A stretch of 64,000 nucleotides of DNA from an uncultured Pseudomonadota bacterium. Its GTDB lineage: Bacteria; Pseudomonadota; Gammaproteobacteria; Steroidobacterales; Woeseiaceae. Positions 26,245 to 35,415 of the stretch are shown piece by piece; positions within the stretch are counted from its first letter, which is position 1, and every line of letters begins with the position of its first letter. The stretch is from contig CAJXJW010000006.1 in NCBI GenBank assembly GCA_913055625.1, positions 124,001 to 188,000 of the forward strand. The letters run 5' to 3'. The position numbers and the translations under genes were made by a program. The notes under the pieces are model-generated. The model made no database searches. It was given only the letters and a program-made list of their open reading frames with translations, and was not told the DNA's origin.

Positions 26245-27590
26245 TATTTCGTCCGGAAGATGTAATCGTTGATCAGGTTCTCGACCCATTCCTGCTTGCC
26301 GCTGCGCTTCTCCGGCTCGCCGTTCGCCTGTGCGAGGTCGCGCAGGTCAGCGAGGCCGAGCTTGCCGTTCTCGAAGTCGCGGCCCTTGCCGCTGTCGAAG
26401 CTCGCGTAGCGTTGCTTGCGGAATTCCGCCAGGGGCGAATTCTCGAGGATGTTGGCGGCAACCAGCAACCCGCGGGCGAACGTGTCCATGCCGCCGATGT
26501 GCGCCGTGAACAGGTCCTCGGGGTCGGTGGACTCGCGGCGGACCTTCGCGTCGAAGTTCAGCCCGCCGTTCTTGAAGCCACCGTCCGAGAGCACGACCAG
26601 CATCGCCTGCACCGTGTCGTAGAGGTCGGTCGGGAACTGGTCCGTATCCCACCCGTTCTGCGGGTTGCCGCGGTTCGCGTCGATCGAGCCGAGAAGGCCG
26701 GCGTCCGCGGCCATCTGCAGTTCGTGGGCGAAGGAATGGCCCGCGAGCGTCGCGTGGTTCGCTTCGATATTGATCTTGAAATCGTCGGCGAGGCCGTGTT
26801 CGCGCAGGAAGCCCGCAACCGTCTGCGCGTCGACGTCGTACTGGTGGTACATCGGTTCCATCGGCTTCGGCTCGATGAGGAACGTGCCGTCGAAACCGAT
26901 TGATCGGCCGTAGTCACGGGCCATGCCGAGGAAGCGGCCCATATGCTCGAGCTCGCGCTTGGCGTCCGTATTGAAGAGGCAGGCATAGCCTTCGCGACCG
27001 CCCCAGAAGACGTAGTTCCGGCCGCCGAGCGCGACGGTCGCGTCCAGCGCGGCCTTGACCTGCGCCGCCGCGTGCGTGACGACGTTGAAGTCCGGGTTCG
27101 TCGATGCGCCGTTCATGTAACGCGGGTGGGAGAACACGTTCGCGGTTCCCCACAGCAGCTTCATGCCCGTCGACTTCTGGCGCTCGCCCGCGAGGTCGAC
27201 GAGATGCTGCAGCCATTTTTCACTCTCGGCGACGGACGCGCCCTCCGGCGCAAGGTCGCGATCGTGAAAACACCAGAATGGCACGCCGAGCTTGGTGAAG
27301 AACTCGAACGCGGCATCGAGCTTGTCTTCGGCCGCGGCAACCGGATCGGATTTGACCTTCCAGGGGTACTGCCGGGTGCCCGGCCCGAACGGGTCGCCGC
27401 CGTCGGCGCAGAACGTATGCCAGTAGCAGACCGCGAACCGCAGGTGCTCCTCCATCGTCTTGCCCGCTACGACCCGGCCGGCATCGTAGGCCTTGAAGGC
27501 CAATGGGTTGTCGGACTCCGGGCCTTCGTAGGCGATTGTCGGGATGCCCGGGAAATACTCCCGGGTACCAATGTGCGGCTTGGCGCTCAT
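26244..27590 (-). CDS. xylA: Xylose isomerase
   Basis: Converts D-xylose to D-xylulose; class II enzyme of 448 aa. The catalytic His109 lies in WCFHDRD, and the metal-binding signatures [38 protein letters not shown] and [15 protein letters not shown] are intact. The ATG at 27590 follows a GGAG ribosome-binding sequence and matches the family N-terminus; a longer in-frame extension reaching into xylB is spurious. It lies 13 bases downstream of xylB and is coupled to tal. Confidence 0.96.
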   Translation of the reverse strand: MSAKPHIGTREYFPGIPTIAYEGPESDNPLAFKAYDAGRVVAGKTMEEHLRFAVCYWHTFCADGGDPFGPGTRQYPWKVKSDPVAAAEDKLDAAFEFFTKLGVPFWCFHDRDLAPEGASVAESEKWLQHLVDLAGERQKSTGMKLLWGTANVFSHPRYMNGASTNPDFNVVTHAAAQVKAALDATVALGGRNYVFWGGREGYACLFNTDAKRELEHMGRFLGMARDYGRSIGFDGTFLIEPKPMEPMYHQYDVDAQTVAGFLREHGLADDFKINIEANHATLAGHSFAHELQMAADAGLLGSIDANRGNPQNGWDTDQFPTDLYDTVQAMLVVLSDGGFKNGGLNFDAKVRRESTDPEDLFTAHIGGMDTFARGLLVAANILENSPLAEFRKQRYASFDSGKGRDFENGKLGLADLRDLAQANGEPEKRSGKQEWVENLINDYIFRTK

Positions 27591-27603
27591 GTGTCTGGCT
27601 CCG

Positions 27604-29121
27604 TTATGTCTGGAATCGGGATGCCACGTCGTCCACGGCGCGGCGGTAGTCAGCATAGATATCGGTATAGCGGCCGGCCGTGGCCGGGTCGGGCGTGCGG
27701 CAGGCTGCCGGGCGCGGGCTCAGGTGCCGTTCCGTGATGGCAGCCAGCGTCGTGTCGGCGCCGCTGGCGCGTTCGTGGATCCACAGGGCCTGCAGTGCGG
27801 CGCCGAAGGACGCGCCCTCGTCCTGTTCCAGCAGCGTTACCGGCAGGTCGCAGACGTCGGCGACGATCTGGCACCAGGCGGCACTGTTGGAGCCGCCGCC
27901 GGTCAGGACGATCTCGGCGGCGTCGAGACCGAGCCTCTGCAGTTCGTCGAGACCGAAGCGCATGCCGAAGGTCGCGCCCTCGACGGTGGCCCGTAGCAAG
28001 TGCCCGGTCTTGCAATTGTGTGCGCGCAGCCCGTGGATACTCGCGCTGGCCGACGGAAGGTTCGGCGTGCGCTCGCCGCTGAAGAAGGGCAGGACGATGA
28101 GGCCTTCCGCGCCGGCCGGCACGCCGCCGATCGTTGCGTCGAAGTCAGCCGTGCTAACGTCCAGTGGCGCGCGCATCAGTTCCGTGGCGAACGTGCAATT
28201 CATCGTGCAGAGCAGTGGCAGCCAGCCGCCCGTGGACGAGCAGAACGCCGCAATGTTGCCGCCCTCGTCGATCACCGGCGCGTCCGCGTAGGCGAACAGC
28301 GTGCCGGACGTGCCGAGGCTCATCGTCAGCTTGCCGGGAGTGACGTTGCCGGTGCCGATGGCGGCCATCATGTTGTCGCCGCCGCCCGGTGCGACGGGAA
28401 TGCCGGCCGGGATTCCGAAGCGGCGGCTGCATTCGTCCGTCACGGTCCCCACGACGGTATCGGGCTCGACGAGCCGCGGCAGCCGGGACGCGAGGTCGCC
28501 GTCCGGGTCGACGGCCCGCAGCATGTCCGGCGACCAGCGGCGCGCGCGCACGTCGAGCAGGCCGGTGCCCGACGCGTCGCCGAATTCCATGGCGACCTCG
28601 CCGGTCAATACGAAGTTCAGGTAGTCATGCGGCAGCATCACGTGCGCCATGCGCCGGTAACGCTCCGGATCCTGTTTCCGGAACCACAGTATCTTCGACG
28701 CTGTGTAGCCGACCATCACCGGGTTGCCGGCGATCTCGATGCAGCGTTCGCGTCCACCGGCGGCGTCCATGATCTCGTCTGCTTCGGCCTGTGTCGACGT
28801 GTCGCACCAGAGTTTCACCGGGACCAGTACGTCGCCGTCTTCGCCGACCGCAACGAATCCGTGCTGCTGCCCGGAAACGCCGACGGCGCGGGCGGACGCA
28901 CGAACATTCTCCGGCACCTTGTCGAGCGCGGCACTCAGCGCGGCAAGCCACCAGTCTGCTTCCTGCTCGGCCGTTCCGCGCTCGTCGCGGCGGACGTCGA
29001 GCGGTGCCGACGCGGACGCCGCAATCCGGCGCGCCGCAAAGTCGTAGAAAACGACCTTCAGGCTCTGGGTGCCGAGGTCGATGCCGAGTACCGTCTGCAG
29101 ATGCGCCATGTCGGTCGTCAC
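27604..29121 (-). CDS. xylB: Xylulokinase
   Basis: FGGY-family kinase, 505 aa, phosphorylating D-xylulose. The N-terminal phosphate motif [25 protein letters not shown], the mid-protein [14 protein letters not shown] and C-terminal [20 protein letters not shown] are characteristic. The ATG at 29121 overlaps manD's stop (ATGA); an ATG four codons later is an alternative. It lies second in the six-gene operon. Confidence 0.95.
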   Translation of the reverse strand: MTTDMAHLQTVLGIDLGTQSLKVVFYDFAARRIAASASAPLDVRRDERGTAEQEADWWLAALSAALDKVPENVRASARAVGVSGQQHGFVAVGEDGDVLVPVKLWCDTSTQAEADEIMDAAGGRERCIEIAGNPVMVGYTASKILWFRKQDPERYRRMAHVMLPHDYLNFVLTGEVAMEFGDASGTGLLDVRARRWSPDMLRAVDPDGDLASRLPRLVEPDTVVGTVTDECSRRFGIPAGIPVAPGGGDNMMAAIGTGNVTPGKLTMSLGTSGTLFAYADAPVIDEGGNIAAFCSSTGGWLPLLCTMNCTFATELMRAPLDVSTADFDATIGGVPAGAEGLIVLPFFSGERTPNLPSASASIHGLRAHNCKTGHLLRATVEGATFGMRFGLDELQRLGLDAAEIVLTGGGSNSAAWCQIVADVCDLPVTLLEQDEGASFGAALQALWIHERASGADTTLAAITERHLSPRPAACRTPDPATAGRYTDIYADYRRAVDDVASRFQT

Positions 29122-30329
29122 CAGTCGAACATCGTCCCGTCCTCCAGGCGATTCACCGGGAGGTAGGCGCGTTCATAGGGATACTTCGCCGCGAGCGCGA
29201 GGTCGATGTCGACACCGAGGCCGGGTTCATTGCCCGGGTGCAGCATGCCGTCGTCGAACGAATACGCGTGCGGGAACACCGCGTCCGTCTCGGCCGTGTG
29301 CCGCATGTATTCCTGGATGCCGAAGTTCGGGATGGAGAGGTCGAAGTGCAGCGCGGCCGCCATCGTGACGGGCGACAGGTCCGTCGCGCCGTGGCAGCCG
29401 GTGCGGATGCGGTGCAGGTCGGCGAGCGCGGCGATACGGCGCAGGTGGGTGATGCCGCCGGCATGCACGACCGTCGCGCGGATGTAGTCGATCAGCTGCT
29501 CCTCGATGAGCTGCCGGCAATCCCAGATCGAATTGAAGATCTCCCCGACAGCGAGCGGCGTCGTCGTGTGCTGCCGGATCAGGCGAAAGTTGTCCTGGTT
29601 CTCGGCCGGGCAGGCGTCTTCCATCCAGAACGGGCGGAACGGCTCCAGGTCCTTGCCGAGACGCCCGGCCTCGATCGGCGTCAGGCGATGGTGCACGTCG
29701 TGCAGCAGGTGCACGTCCCAGCCCAGCGCCTCGCGCGCCGCCGCGAACAACGGCGGCACCGAGCGCAGGTATTTCTCGGTGGACCAGGCGTTGACCGGTG
29801 GCAGGCCCTTCTCGGCCGGCTCGTACGCGAACTTCTCCTTCGCGACACCGTAGGTCGACGGCAGTCCCGGCACGCCCGACTGGATACGGATCGCGCGATA
29901 GCCCTCGCGCGCGAAGCCTCGCGCGTGTTCGACCGTCTCTTCGATCGTCTCCCCGCTCGCGTGGCAATAGACGAGAACGCCCTCGCGGCATGCGCCGCCC
30001 AGCAGCTGGTACAGCGGCAGTCCCGCCAGTTTCGCCTTGATGTCCCAGAGCGCGACGTCGACGGCGGCGATCGCGCTCATCGTGACCGGTCCCCGCCGCC
30101 AGTAGGCGCCGCGGTACAGGTATTGCCAGGTGTCCTCGATGCGGTGCGCGTCGCGGCCGATGAGGCAGGGGATGACGTGGTCCTCGAGATAGCTCGCGAC
30201 CGCCCGTTCGCGGCCGTTCAGCGTCGCGTCGCCGACGCCGGTCACCCCGTCGTCGGTGACGAGGCGCAACGTGACGAAATTACGACCCGGGCAGGTCGTA
30301 ATGACTTCCGCTTCGACGATTCTGGGCAT
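29118..30329 (-). CDS. manD: D-mannonate dehydratase, enolase superfamily
   Basis: Mg-dependent dehydratase, 403 aa, converting D-mannonate to KDG. The sequence follows the characterised ManD proteins closely: [87 protein letters not shown] and the C-terminal LEDGTMFDW. This is the RspA-type enzyme, not the unrelated UxuA. ATG 30329 is chosen over an upstream frame extension because the conserved region begins there. It heads the xylose operon, linking glucuronate side-chain use to xylose use. Confidence 0.93.
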   Translation of the reverse strand: MPRIVEAEVITTCPGRNFVTLRLVTDDGVTGVGDATLNGRERAVASYLEDHVIPCLIGRDAHRIEDTWQYLYRGAYWRRGPVTMSAIAAVDVALWDIKAKLAGLPLYQLLGGACREGVLVYCHASGETIEETVEHARGFAREGYRAIRIQSGVPGLPSTYGVAKEKFAYEPAEKGLPPVNAWSTEKYLRSVPPLFAAAREALGWDVHLLHDVHHRLTPIEAGRLGKDLEPFRPFWMEDACPAENQDNFRLIRQHTTTPLAVGEIFNSIWDCRQLIEEQLIDYIRATVVHAGGITHLRRIAALADLHRIRTGCHGATDLSPVTMAAALHFDLSIPNFGIQEYMRHTAETDAVFPHAYSFDDGMLHPGNEPGLGVDIDLALAAKYPYERAYLPVNRLEDGTMFDW

Positions 30330-30623
30330 CAGCCGGGCCCTGCCGCGCCGCATCGGGGCGATCGGAGGTAACCCGGGTCGGCGGACGGCCCGGTGCAGTG
30401 GCGCATTGTTTCCCCTGTATGGTCACGGTATCGCGGCCGCGTCGAGTCGCGCGGCTCGCGCCGTGCCGGTATTTCACCACACCGGCAGAAAAATCCCCCC
30501 GGGGGACTGACATTCGGGTATGGTAGCGCTACCATATGCCGACGGGGGGGACCTGTCAATGCAAACGATGACGGCGGGCCGCTGCGCTCGCCGCGAACTT
30601 CAGCGCCGGCAGGGCGTGTCGGG
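30330..30623. other. Divergent control region between manD operon and GH67 operon
   Basis: 294 bases without a convincing gene. It carries the 18-bp palindrome described separately, a run of seven G at 30542-30548 and a six-plus-five C/G stretch near 30495-30506. Promoters for both operons should be here, but no pair of hexamers at standard spacing is persuasive. Confidence 0.5.
30519..30536. promoter_or_regulatory. Perfect 18-bp palindrome, candidate LacI/XylR-type operator
   Basis: TATGGTAGCGCTACCATA is identical to its own reverse complement. Its core TGGTAGCGCTACCA resembles the xylan/xylose boxes reported for LacI-family XylR in Xanthomonas. It lies 88 bases before the GH67 start and 190 before manD, so one bound regulator could control both operons. 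Confidence 0.75.
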
Positions 30624-32759
30624 ATGAAATCGTCCTGGACGGGCGTCGCGCTCGCGTGCCTGCTGGCGCTGTCGGCGCCCGCTTTCGCCGAGGACGGCTA
30701 CGATCTCTGGCTGCGCGTGCCGGGCGTCGCCGACCCGGCCTTGCCGGTGCGCGCGATCGTCGGGTCGGAGGCACCGTCACCGATTCTCCGTTCCGCGATC
30801 GACGAGCTGCGCGATGGCATCGGCGCGGCCTACGGTGCCGCGATTCCCGAGGCGGAACGCATCGCGGACGACTCGCTCGTCATCGGCACGCCGGCGCAGT
30901 TGCCGGCCGTCGGCGACCTCGACCTGCCGCTCGCCGGCCTCGGCGACGAGGGTTATGTCATTCGCCGTGCGCCCATCGACGGGAAGTCCGCGATCGTCAT
31001 CGCGGCCAACGATGACCGCGGCCTGCTGTACGGCGCCTTCGCGCTGCTGCGGCACCTGCGCACGACGGGCGGGCTCGACGGTATCGACCGCACGGAGCGG
31101 CCGGCCGTGGCGTTGCGGCTGCTGAATCACTGGGACAATCCGGACGGGCACGTCGAGCGCGGCTATGCGGGCCGCTCCATCTGGGACTGGTGGCGGCTGC
31201 CGGGTCACGTGGATCCGCGTTATACCGACTATGCGCGCGCGAACGCGTCCATCGGCATCAACGGCGCGGTGCTGAACAACGTCAACGCCCGGGCCGACAT
31301 GCTCACGCGACGTTACATCGCGAAGACCGCGGCGATCGCCGACGTATTGCGGCCGTGGGGCATGCGCGTCTACCTGTCCGCACGTTTCAGCGCGCCGATC
31401 GACATCGGCGGTCTCGACACAGCGGATCCCCTCGATCCCCGCGTGCGCGCCTGGTGGGCCGGCAAGGCCGACGAGATCTACGCGGCGATCCCGGACTTCG
31501 GCGGCTTCCTCGTCAAGGCGAACTCGGAGGGGCAGCCGGGTCCTCAGGACTACGACCGCACGCATGCCGACGGCGCGAACATGCTGGCCGACGCGCTGGC
31601 GCCGCACGGCGGCGTCGTGATGTGGCGTGCCTTCGTGTACTCGGACGTGAACCCGGAGGATCGCGTCAAGCAGGCCTACAGCGAGTTCGTGCCGCTCGAC
31701 GGTTCGTTTCGCGACAACGTGCTCGTGCAGGCGAAGAACGGGCCGCTCGATTTCCAGCCGCGCGAACCGTTTCATCCGCTGTTCGGCGCGATGCCGGACA
31801 CGCCGCTGATGATGGAGTTCCAGGTGACCCAGGAGTACCTGGGATTCTCCACGCACCTCGTCTACCTCGGCGCCTTGTGGGAAGAAGTCCTCGACGCCGA
31901 TACGCGCGTTCGCGGCGAAGGTTCGCAGGTGAGCGACGTCATCGACGGCTCCCTGCATGACTACGCGCTCACCGGCATCGCCGGTGTCGCGAACATCGGG
32001 TCCGATCGGGACTGGAGTGGGTCAATCTTCGGCCAGTCGAACTGGTACGCACTCGGCCGCCTGGCATGGAACCCGGATCTCTCCGCGCGTGACGTCGCGA
32101 AAGAGTGGCTCGCGCAGACGTTCACGCGCGACCCGGCGTTCGTCGAGCCCGTCGCCGACATGATGATGCAGTCGCGAGAGGCGGTCGTGAACTACATGAC
32201 CCCGCTGGGGCTGACGCACATCATGGGCACCGGTCATCACTACGGACCGGCACCGTGGATCGACGACCTGTCGCGGCCGGAGTGGAACCCGTACTACTAC
32301 CACCGCGCGACGCGCGGCGCCGTCGGGTTCGATCGTACTGCCCGAGGCAGCGATGCCGTGTCGCAGTATGCACCGCCACTCGCGCGCGCCTGGGGAAATC
32401 CGGCGACGACCGAAGACGAGTACCTCCTCTGGTTTCACCGTCTGTCATGGGACTACCGGATGCGTTCCGGCCGCACGTTGTGGGAGGAACTCGTCGCCCG
32501 TTACGACCTCGGCGTCGCGCAGGTCGCCGACATGCAGGCGACGTGGGCAGCGCTCGGCGACTATGTCGATGCGGATCGATTCAAGAAGGTGTCCGATTAC
32601 CTCGCGATCCAGCGCGCCGAGGCCCGTTGGTGGCGGGACGCTTGTATCGCGTACTTCGGCGACGTCTCGAACCGGCCGCTGCCCGAGGGCGTGGAACCGC
32701 CGGCGAAATCATTGGAGTACTACCGGGGGCTGGCGTTTCCGTACGCTCCCGGCAATTGA
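30624..32759 (+). CDS. GH67 alpha-glucuronidase, exported
   Basis: Removes (methyl)glucuronic acid from the non-reducing end of xylo-oligosaccharides; 711 aa. MKSSWTGVALACLLALSAPAFA is a Sec signal peptide, so action is periplasmic or membrane-associated. Catalytic features include GGFLVKANSEGQPGPQDY with Glu302, VQAKNGPLDFQPREPFHPLFG and MMEFQVTQEYLGF; HWDNPDGHVERGYAGRSIWDW near the N-terminal third is a family signature. The frame opens 77 codons earlier, but ATG 30624 begins the signal peptide. It starts a three-gene plus-strand operon with a sugar porter and xylanase. Confidence 0.93.
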   Translation: MKSSWTGVALACLLALSAPAFAEDGYDLWLRVPGVADPALPVRAIVGSEAPSPILRSAIDELRDGIGAAYGAAIPEAERIADDSLVIGTPAQLPAVGDLDLPLAGLGDEGYVIRRAPIDGKSAIVIAANDDRGLLYGAFALLRHLRTTGGLDGIDRTERPAVALRLLNHWDNPDGHVERGYAGRSIWDWWRLPGHVDPRYTDYARANASIGINGAVLNNVNARADMLTRRYIAKTAAIADVLRPWGMRVYLSARFSAPIDIGGLDTADPLDPRVRAWWAGKADEIYAAIPDFGGFLVKANSEGQPGPQDYDRTHADGANMLADALAPHGGVVMWRAFVYSDVNPEDRVKQAYSEFVPLDGSFRDNVLVQAKNGPLDFQPREPFHPLFGAMPDTPLMMEFQVTQEYLGFSTHLVYLGALWEEVLDADTRVRGEGSQVSDVIDGSLHDYALTGIAGVANIGSDRDWSGSIFGQSNWYALGRLAWNPDLSARDVAKEWLAQTFTRDPAFVEPVADMMMQSREAVVNYMTPLGLTHIMGTGHHYGPAPWIDDLSRPEWNPYYYHRATRGAVGFDRTARGSDAVSQYAPPLARAWGNPATTEDEYLLWFHRLSWDYRMRSGRTLWEELVARYDLGVAQVADMQATWAALGDYVDADRFKKVSDYLAIQRAEARWWRDACIAYFGDVSNRPLPEGVEPPAKSLEYYRGLAFPYAPGN

Positions 32760-32777
32760 GGGGAACATCAACCAGGA

Positions 32778-34199
32778 ATGGGTGCACACATGCAAGAACA
32801 ACAATCGGGGGCAAACACGCCGTACATCATCCTGATCAGCATTGTCGCCACGATAGGCGGCTTCCTGTTCGGGTACGACTCCGGCGTCATCAACGGGACC
32901 GTGGACGGGCTGCAGATCGCGTTCGACTCGGACAGTATCGGTACCGGGTTCAACGTCGCATCGATGTTGCTCGGCTGCGCGGCCGGCGCATTCTTTGCCG
33001 GGCGCCTGGCCGATGGCTACGGGCGCCGCAACATCATGCGGGTCGCAGCGGTCTTCTTCATCATCAGCGCATGGGGATCCGGCGTCGCGGGTAGTTCGCT
33101 GGAGTTCGTCATCTACCGCGTACTGGGAGGATTGGCGGTCGGCGCAGCGAGCGTACTCGCGCCTGCGTACATCAGCGAGGTGGCGCCGGCCCGCTACCGT
33201 GGCGCACTCACGACGGTGCAGCAGGTCGCGATTATCTGCGGCATCAACGCGGCGTTCGTCAGCAACTTCTTCCTGGCGCGTTCCGCCGGGTCGTCCACGA
33301 CGGAATTCTGGATGGGCTTCGAGGCCTGGCGCTGGATGTTCTGGATGGAACTGATTCCTGCCGGACTGTTCCTGGTGCTGCTGTTCGCGATCCCCGAGAG
33401 CCCGCGCTTCCTCGTCATCAAGCGCCGCCGCGAAGAAGCGGCCGCGGTACTGCGCAGGCTCTTCGGCGCCGTCGTCGCGCAGCAGAAGGTCGACGAGATC
33501 GACGCGTCGCTCGCATCCGACCACCACAAGCCGAAACTCGCCGACCTCGTGGACAAGTCGACCGGCCGGATCCGCAAACTCGTGTGGCTCGGCATCGGCC
33601 TGGCGACGTTCCAGCAGCTCGTGGGTATCAACGTCGTGTTTTATTACGGCGCCGTGCTGTGGCAATCGGTCGGCTTCACCGAGAGCGACGCGCTGCTGAT
33701 CAACGTCATCAGCGGATCGATCAGCATCGGCGCAGTCGCGATCGCGCTGGTGCTCATCGACCGCATCGGGCGCAAGCCGATCCTCGTGATCGGCTCCGTC
33801 GGCATGACGATCACGCTGGCCGTCCTGGTCGTCGCGTTCCTGAACGCGACGCGGGCGGCCGACGGCTCGCTCAGCCTCGAGGGCAACTGGGGCGCGGTCG
33901 CGCTGGTCGCGGCGAACGCGTACGTCGCGTTCTTCAACTTCTCGTGGGGACCGGTGATGTGGGTCATGCTGGGCGAGATGTTCCCGAACCAGATTCGTGG
34001 AGCCGGGCTTGCCGTGAGCGGATTCGCTCAATGGATGGCAAATTTCGGTATCACCATGACGTTCCCGATCATGTTGACGTCCATAGGGCTCGGCGGCGCC
34101 TACGGCTTCTACACGCTGTGCGCGTTCATCTCTATCTTTTTCGTCGTCAGGATGGCGCACGAGACCCGTGGTGTTGAACTCGAGGACATGCAGGGCTGA
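32778..34199 (+). CDS. MFS sugar porter (XylE/galactose-proton symporter type)
   Basis: Inner-membrane sugar:H+ symporter, about 473 aa with 12 predicted helices. Sugar-porter signatures are GGFLFGYDSGVINGT, GRLADGYGRRN, PAYISEVAPARYRGAL, AIPESPRFLV, QQLVGINVVFYYG and DRIGRKPILVIG. Lying between GH67 and a xylanase, it probably imports xylose or short xylo-oligosaccharides. ATG 32778 follows AGGA; a second ATG four codons on is also possible. Confidence 0.9.
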   Translation: MGAHMQEQQSGANTPYIILISIVATIGGFLFGYDSGVINGTVDGLQIAFDSDSIGTGFNVASMLLGCAAGAFFAGRLADGYGRRNIMRVAAVFFIISAWGSGVAGSSLEFVIYRVLGGLAVGAASVLAPAYISEVAPARYRGALTTVQQVAIICGINAAFVSNFFLARSAGSSTTEFWMGFEAWRWMFWMELIPAGLFLVLLFAIPESPRFLVIKRRREEAAAVLRRLFGAVVAQQKVDEIDASLASDHHKPKLADLVDKSTGRIRKLVWLGIGLATFQQLVGINVVFYYGAVLWQSVGFTESDALLINVISGSISIGAVAIALVLIDRIGRKPILVIGSVGMTITLAVLVVAFLNATRAADGSLSLEGNWGAVALVAANAYVAFFNFSWGPVMWVMLGEMFPNQIRGAGLAVSGFAQWMANFGITMTFPIMLTSIGLGGAYGFYTLCAFISIFFVVRMAHETRGVELEDMQG

Positions 34200-34209
34200 C
34201 GGTATCGCC

Positions 34210-35403
34210 GTGGCGCCGCGCATCGCGCGGTGCCGCGGCGCGTTCCTCGCCCTCGTCTTCGCCGCCGCGGCGTGGAGCTGCAGCAGTGGCGGGGGTGGGG
34301 GCGGCGGCTCAGGCCAACCGCCACCGGACGTCGGCGGCAGCGGGGGCGGACCGCCGTCTCCGGCAGTGCCGAACCTGTACGCGCTTGCACCTGGCGGGAT
34401 GCCCGTCGGTGTTGCGGTACCGGCCGGCAATTTCGCGAACAGCCTGCTCGGCAGTGTCGCGCGCCAGCAGGTGGTCGACGCGCATTTCAGCCAGTTGACA
34501 GCCGAGAACATCATGAAGCCGTCGTTCCTCCAGCCGGCCGAGGGCACGTTTGATTTCGCTGACGCCGACGAACTGGCCGCCTATGCCGAGGCACGCGGCA
34601 TGACGATGCACGGCCATACGCTCCTTTGGCACGAGCAGCTGCCAGCCTGGATGGAAACCTTTCAGGGCGATGCAGCGGACTGGGCGTCAATGATGTCCGG
34701 GCACGTCGGCACGGTGGCCGCGCATTTCGCGGGTAATGCCACGCTCGTCAGTTGGGACGTCGTCAACGAGGTGTTCTCCGACTCGGACGCGGACGGCGAC
34801 GGGCTCCACGACATGCGCGACACGCTGTGGCTTGCGAACATCGGTCCCGGCTACGTCGCAACTGCCTTTCGAACAGCCGCGGCGGCGGACCCTGACGCGG
34901 ACCTGTATTACAACGACTACAACCTGTCCGGCGTGCCGGCGAAGCTCGCGGCGGTCCTCGATATGGTCGGCGCATTCCGCAACGACCCGGACCCCGTGCC
35001 GATCGACGGGATCGGTTTCCAGATGCACGTCAGCCTGGCGTGGCCGGAGATCGGGCAGGTGAGGTCGGCCTTTGCCGCCGCCGCGGCGACAGGCTTGAAG
35101 GTGAAGATCAGCGAGCTCGACATCACGGTGAACACGGACGGCAACGGGGCGTCGCTCGGCATGACCGAGTTGACGCCGGCCGTCGCGGACCAGCAGCGTG
35201 CGCGCTTTGAAGCCATTGTGCGCGCGTACCTGGACGAAGTGCCGGCGCCTCAGCGCGGCGGCATTACGGTCTGGGGCATCGCCGACGTCGACAGCTGGCG
35301 GCGCACCTACAACAGCAACGAGTGGCCGCTGCTGTTCGACGACGCGTTCGCGGCAAAACCGGCGTTGACCGGCTTCGCCGACGGGCTGCGCGCCATGCCG
35401 TGA
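34210..35403 (+). CDS. GH10 endo-1,4-beta-xylanase, lipoprotein
   Basis: Endo-xylanase, 397 aa. A hydrophobic leader ending AAAAWSC suggests a lipoprotein (Cys24), followed by a Gly/Pro-rich linker (about 27-52) and a GH10 barrel: HGHTLLWHEQ, acid/base Glu187 in SWDVVNEVF and nucleophile Glu302 in ISELDIT. GTG 34210, 10 bases after the porter's stop, is the likely start because it begins the leader. It shares architecture with the GH10 half of the fusion enzyme at 21.6-24.3 kb and is probably a paralogue. Confidence 0.9.
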   Translation: MAPRIARCRGAFLALVFAAAAWSCSSGGGGGGGSGQPPPDVGGSGGGPPSPAVPNLYALAPGGMPVGVAVPAGNFANSLLGSVARQQVVDAHFSQLTAENIMKPSFLQPAEGTFDFADADELAAYAEARGMTMHGHTLLWHEQLPAWMETFQGDAADWASMMSGHVGTVAAHFAGNATLVSWDVVNEVFSDSDADGDGLHDMRDTLWLANIGPGYVATAFRTAAAADPDADLYYNDYNLSGVPAKLAAVLDMVGAFRNDPDPVPIDGIGFQMHVSLAWPEIGQVRSAFAAAAATGLKVKISELDITVNTDGNGASLGMTELTPAVADQQRARFEAIVRAYLDEVPAPQRGGITVWGIADVDSWRRTYNSNEWPLLFDDAFAAKPALTGFADGLRAMP

Positions 35404-35415
35404 TGCGACGCGCTT

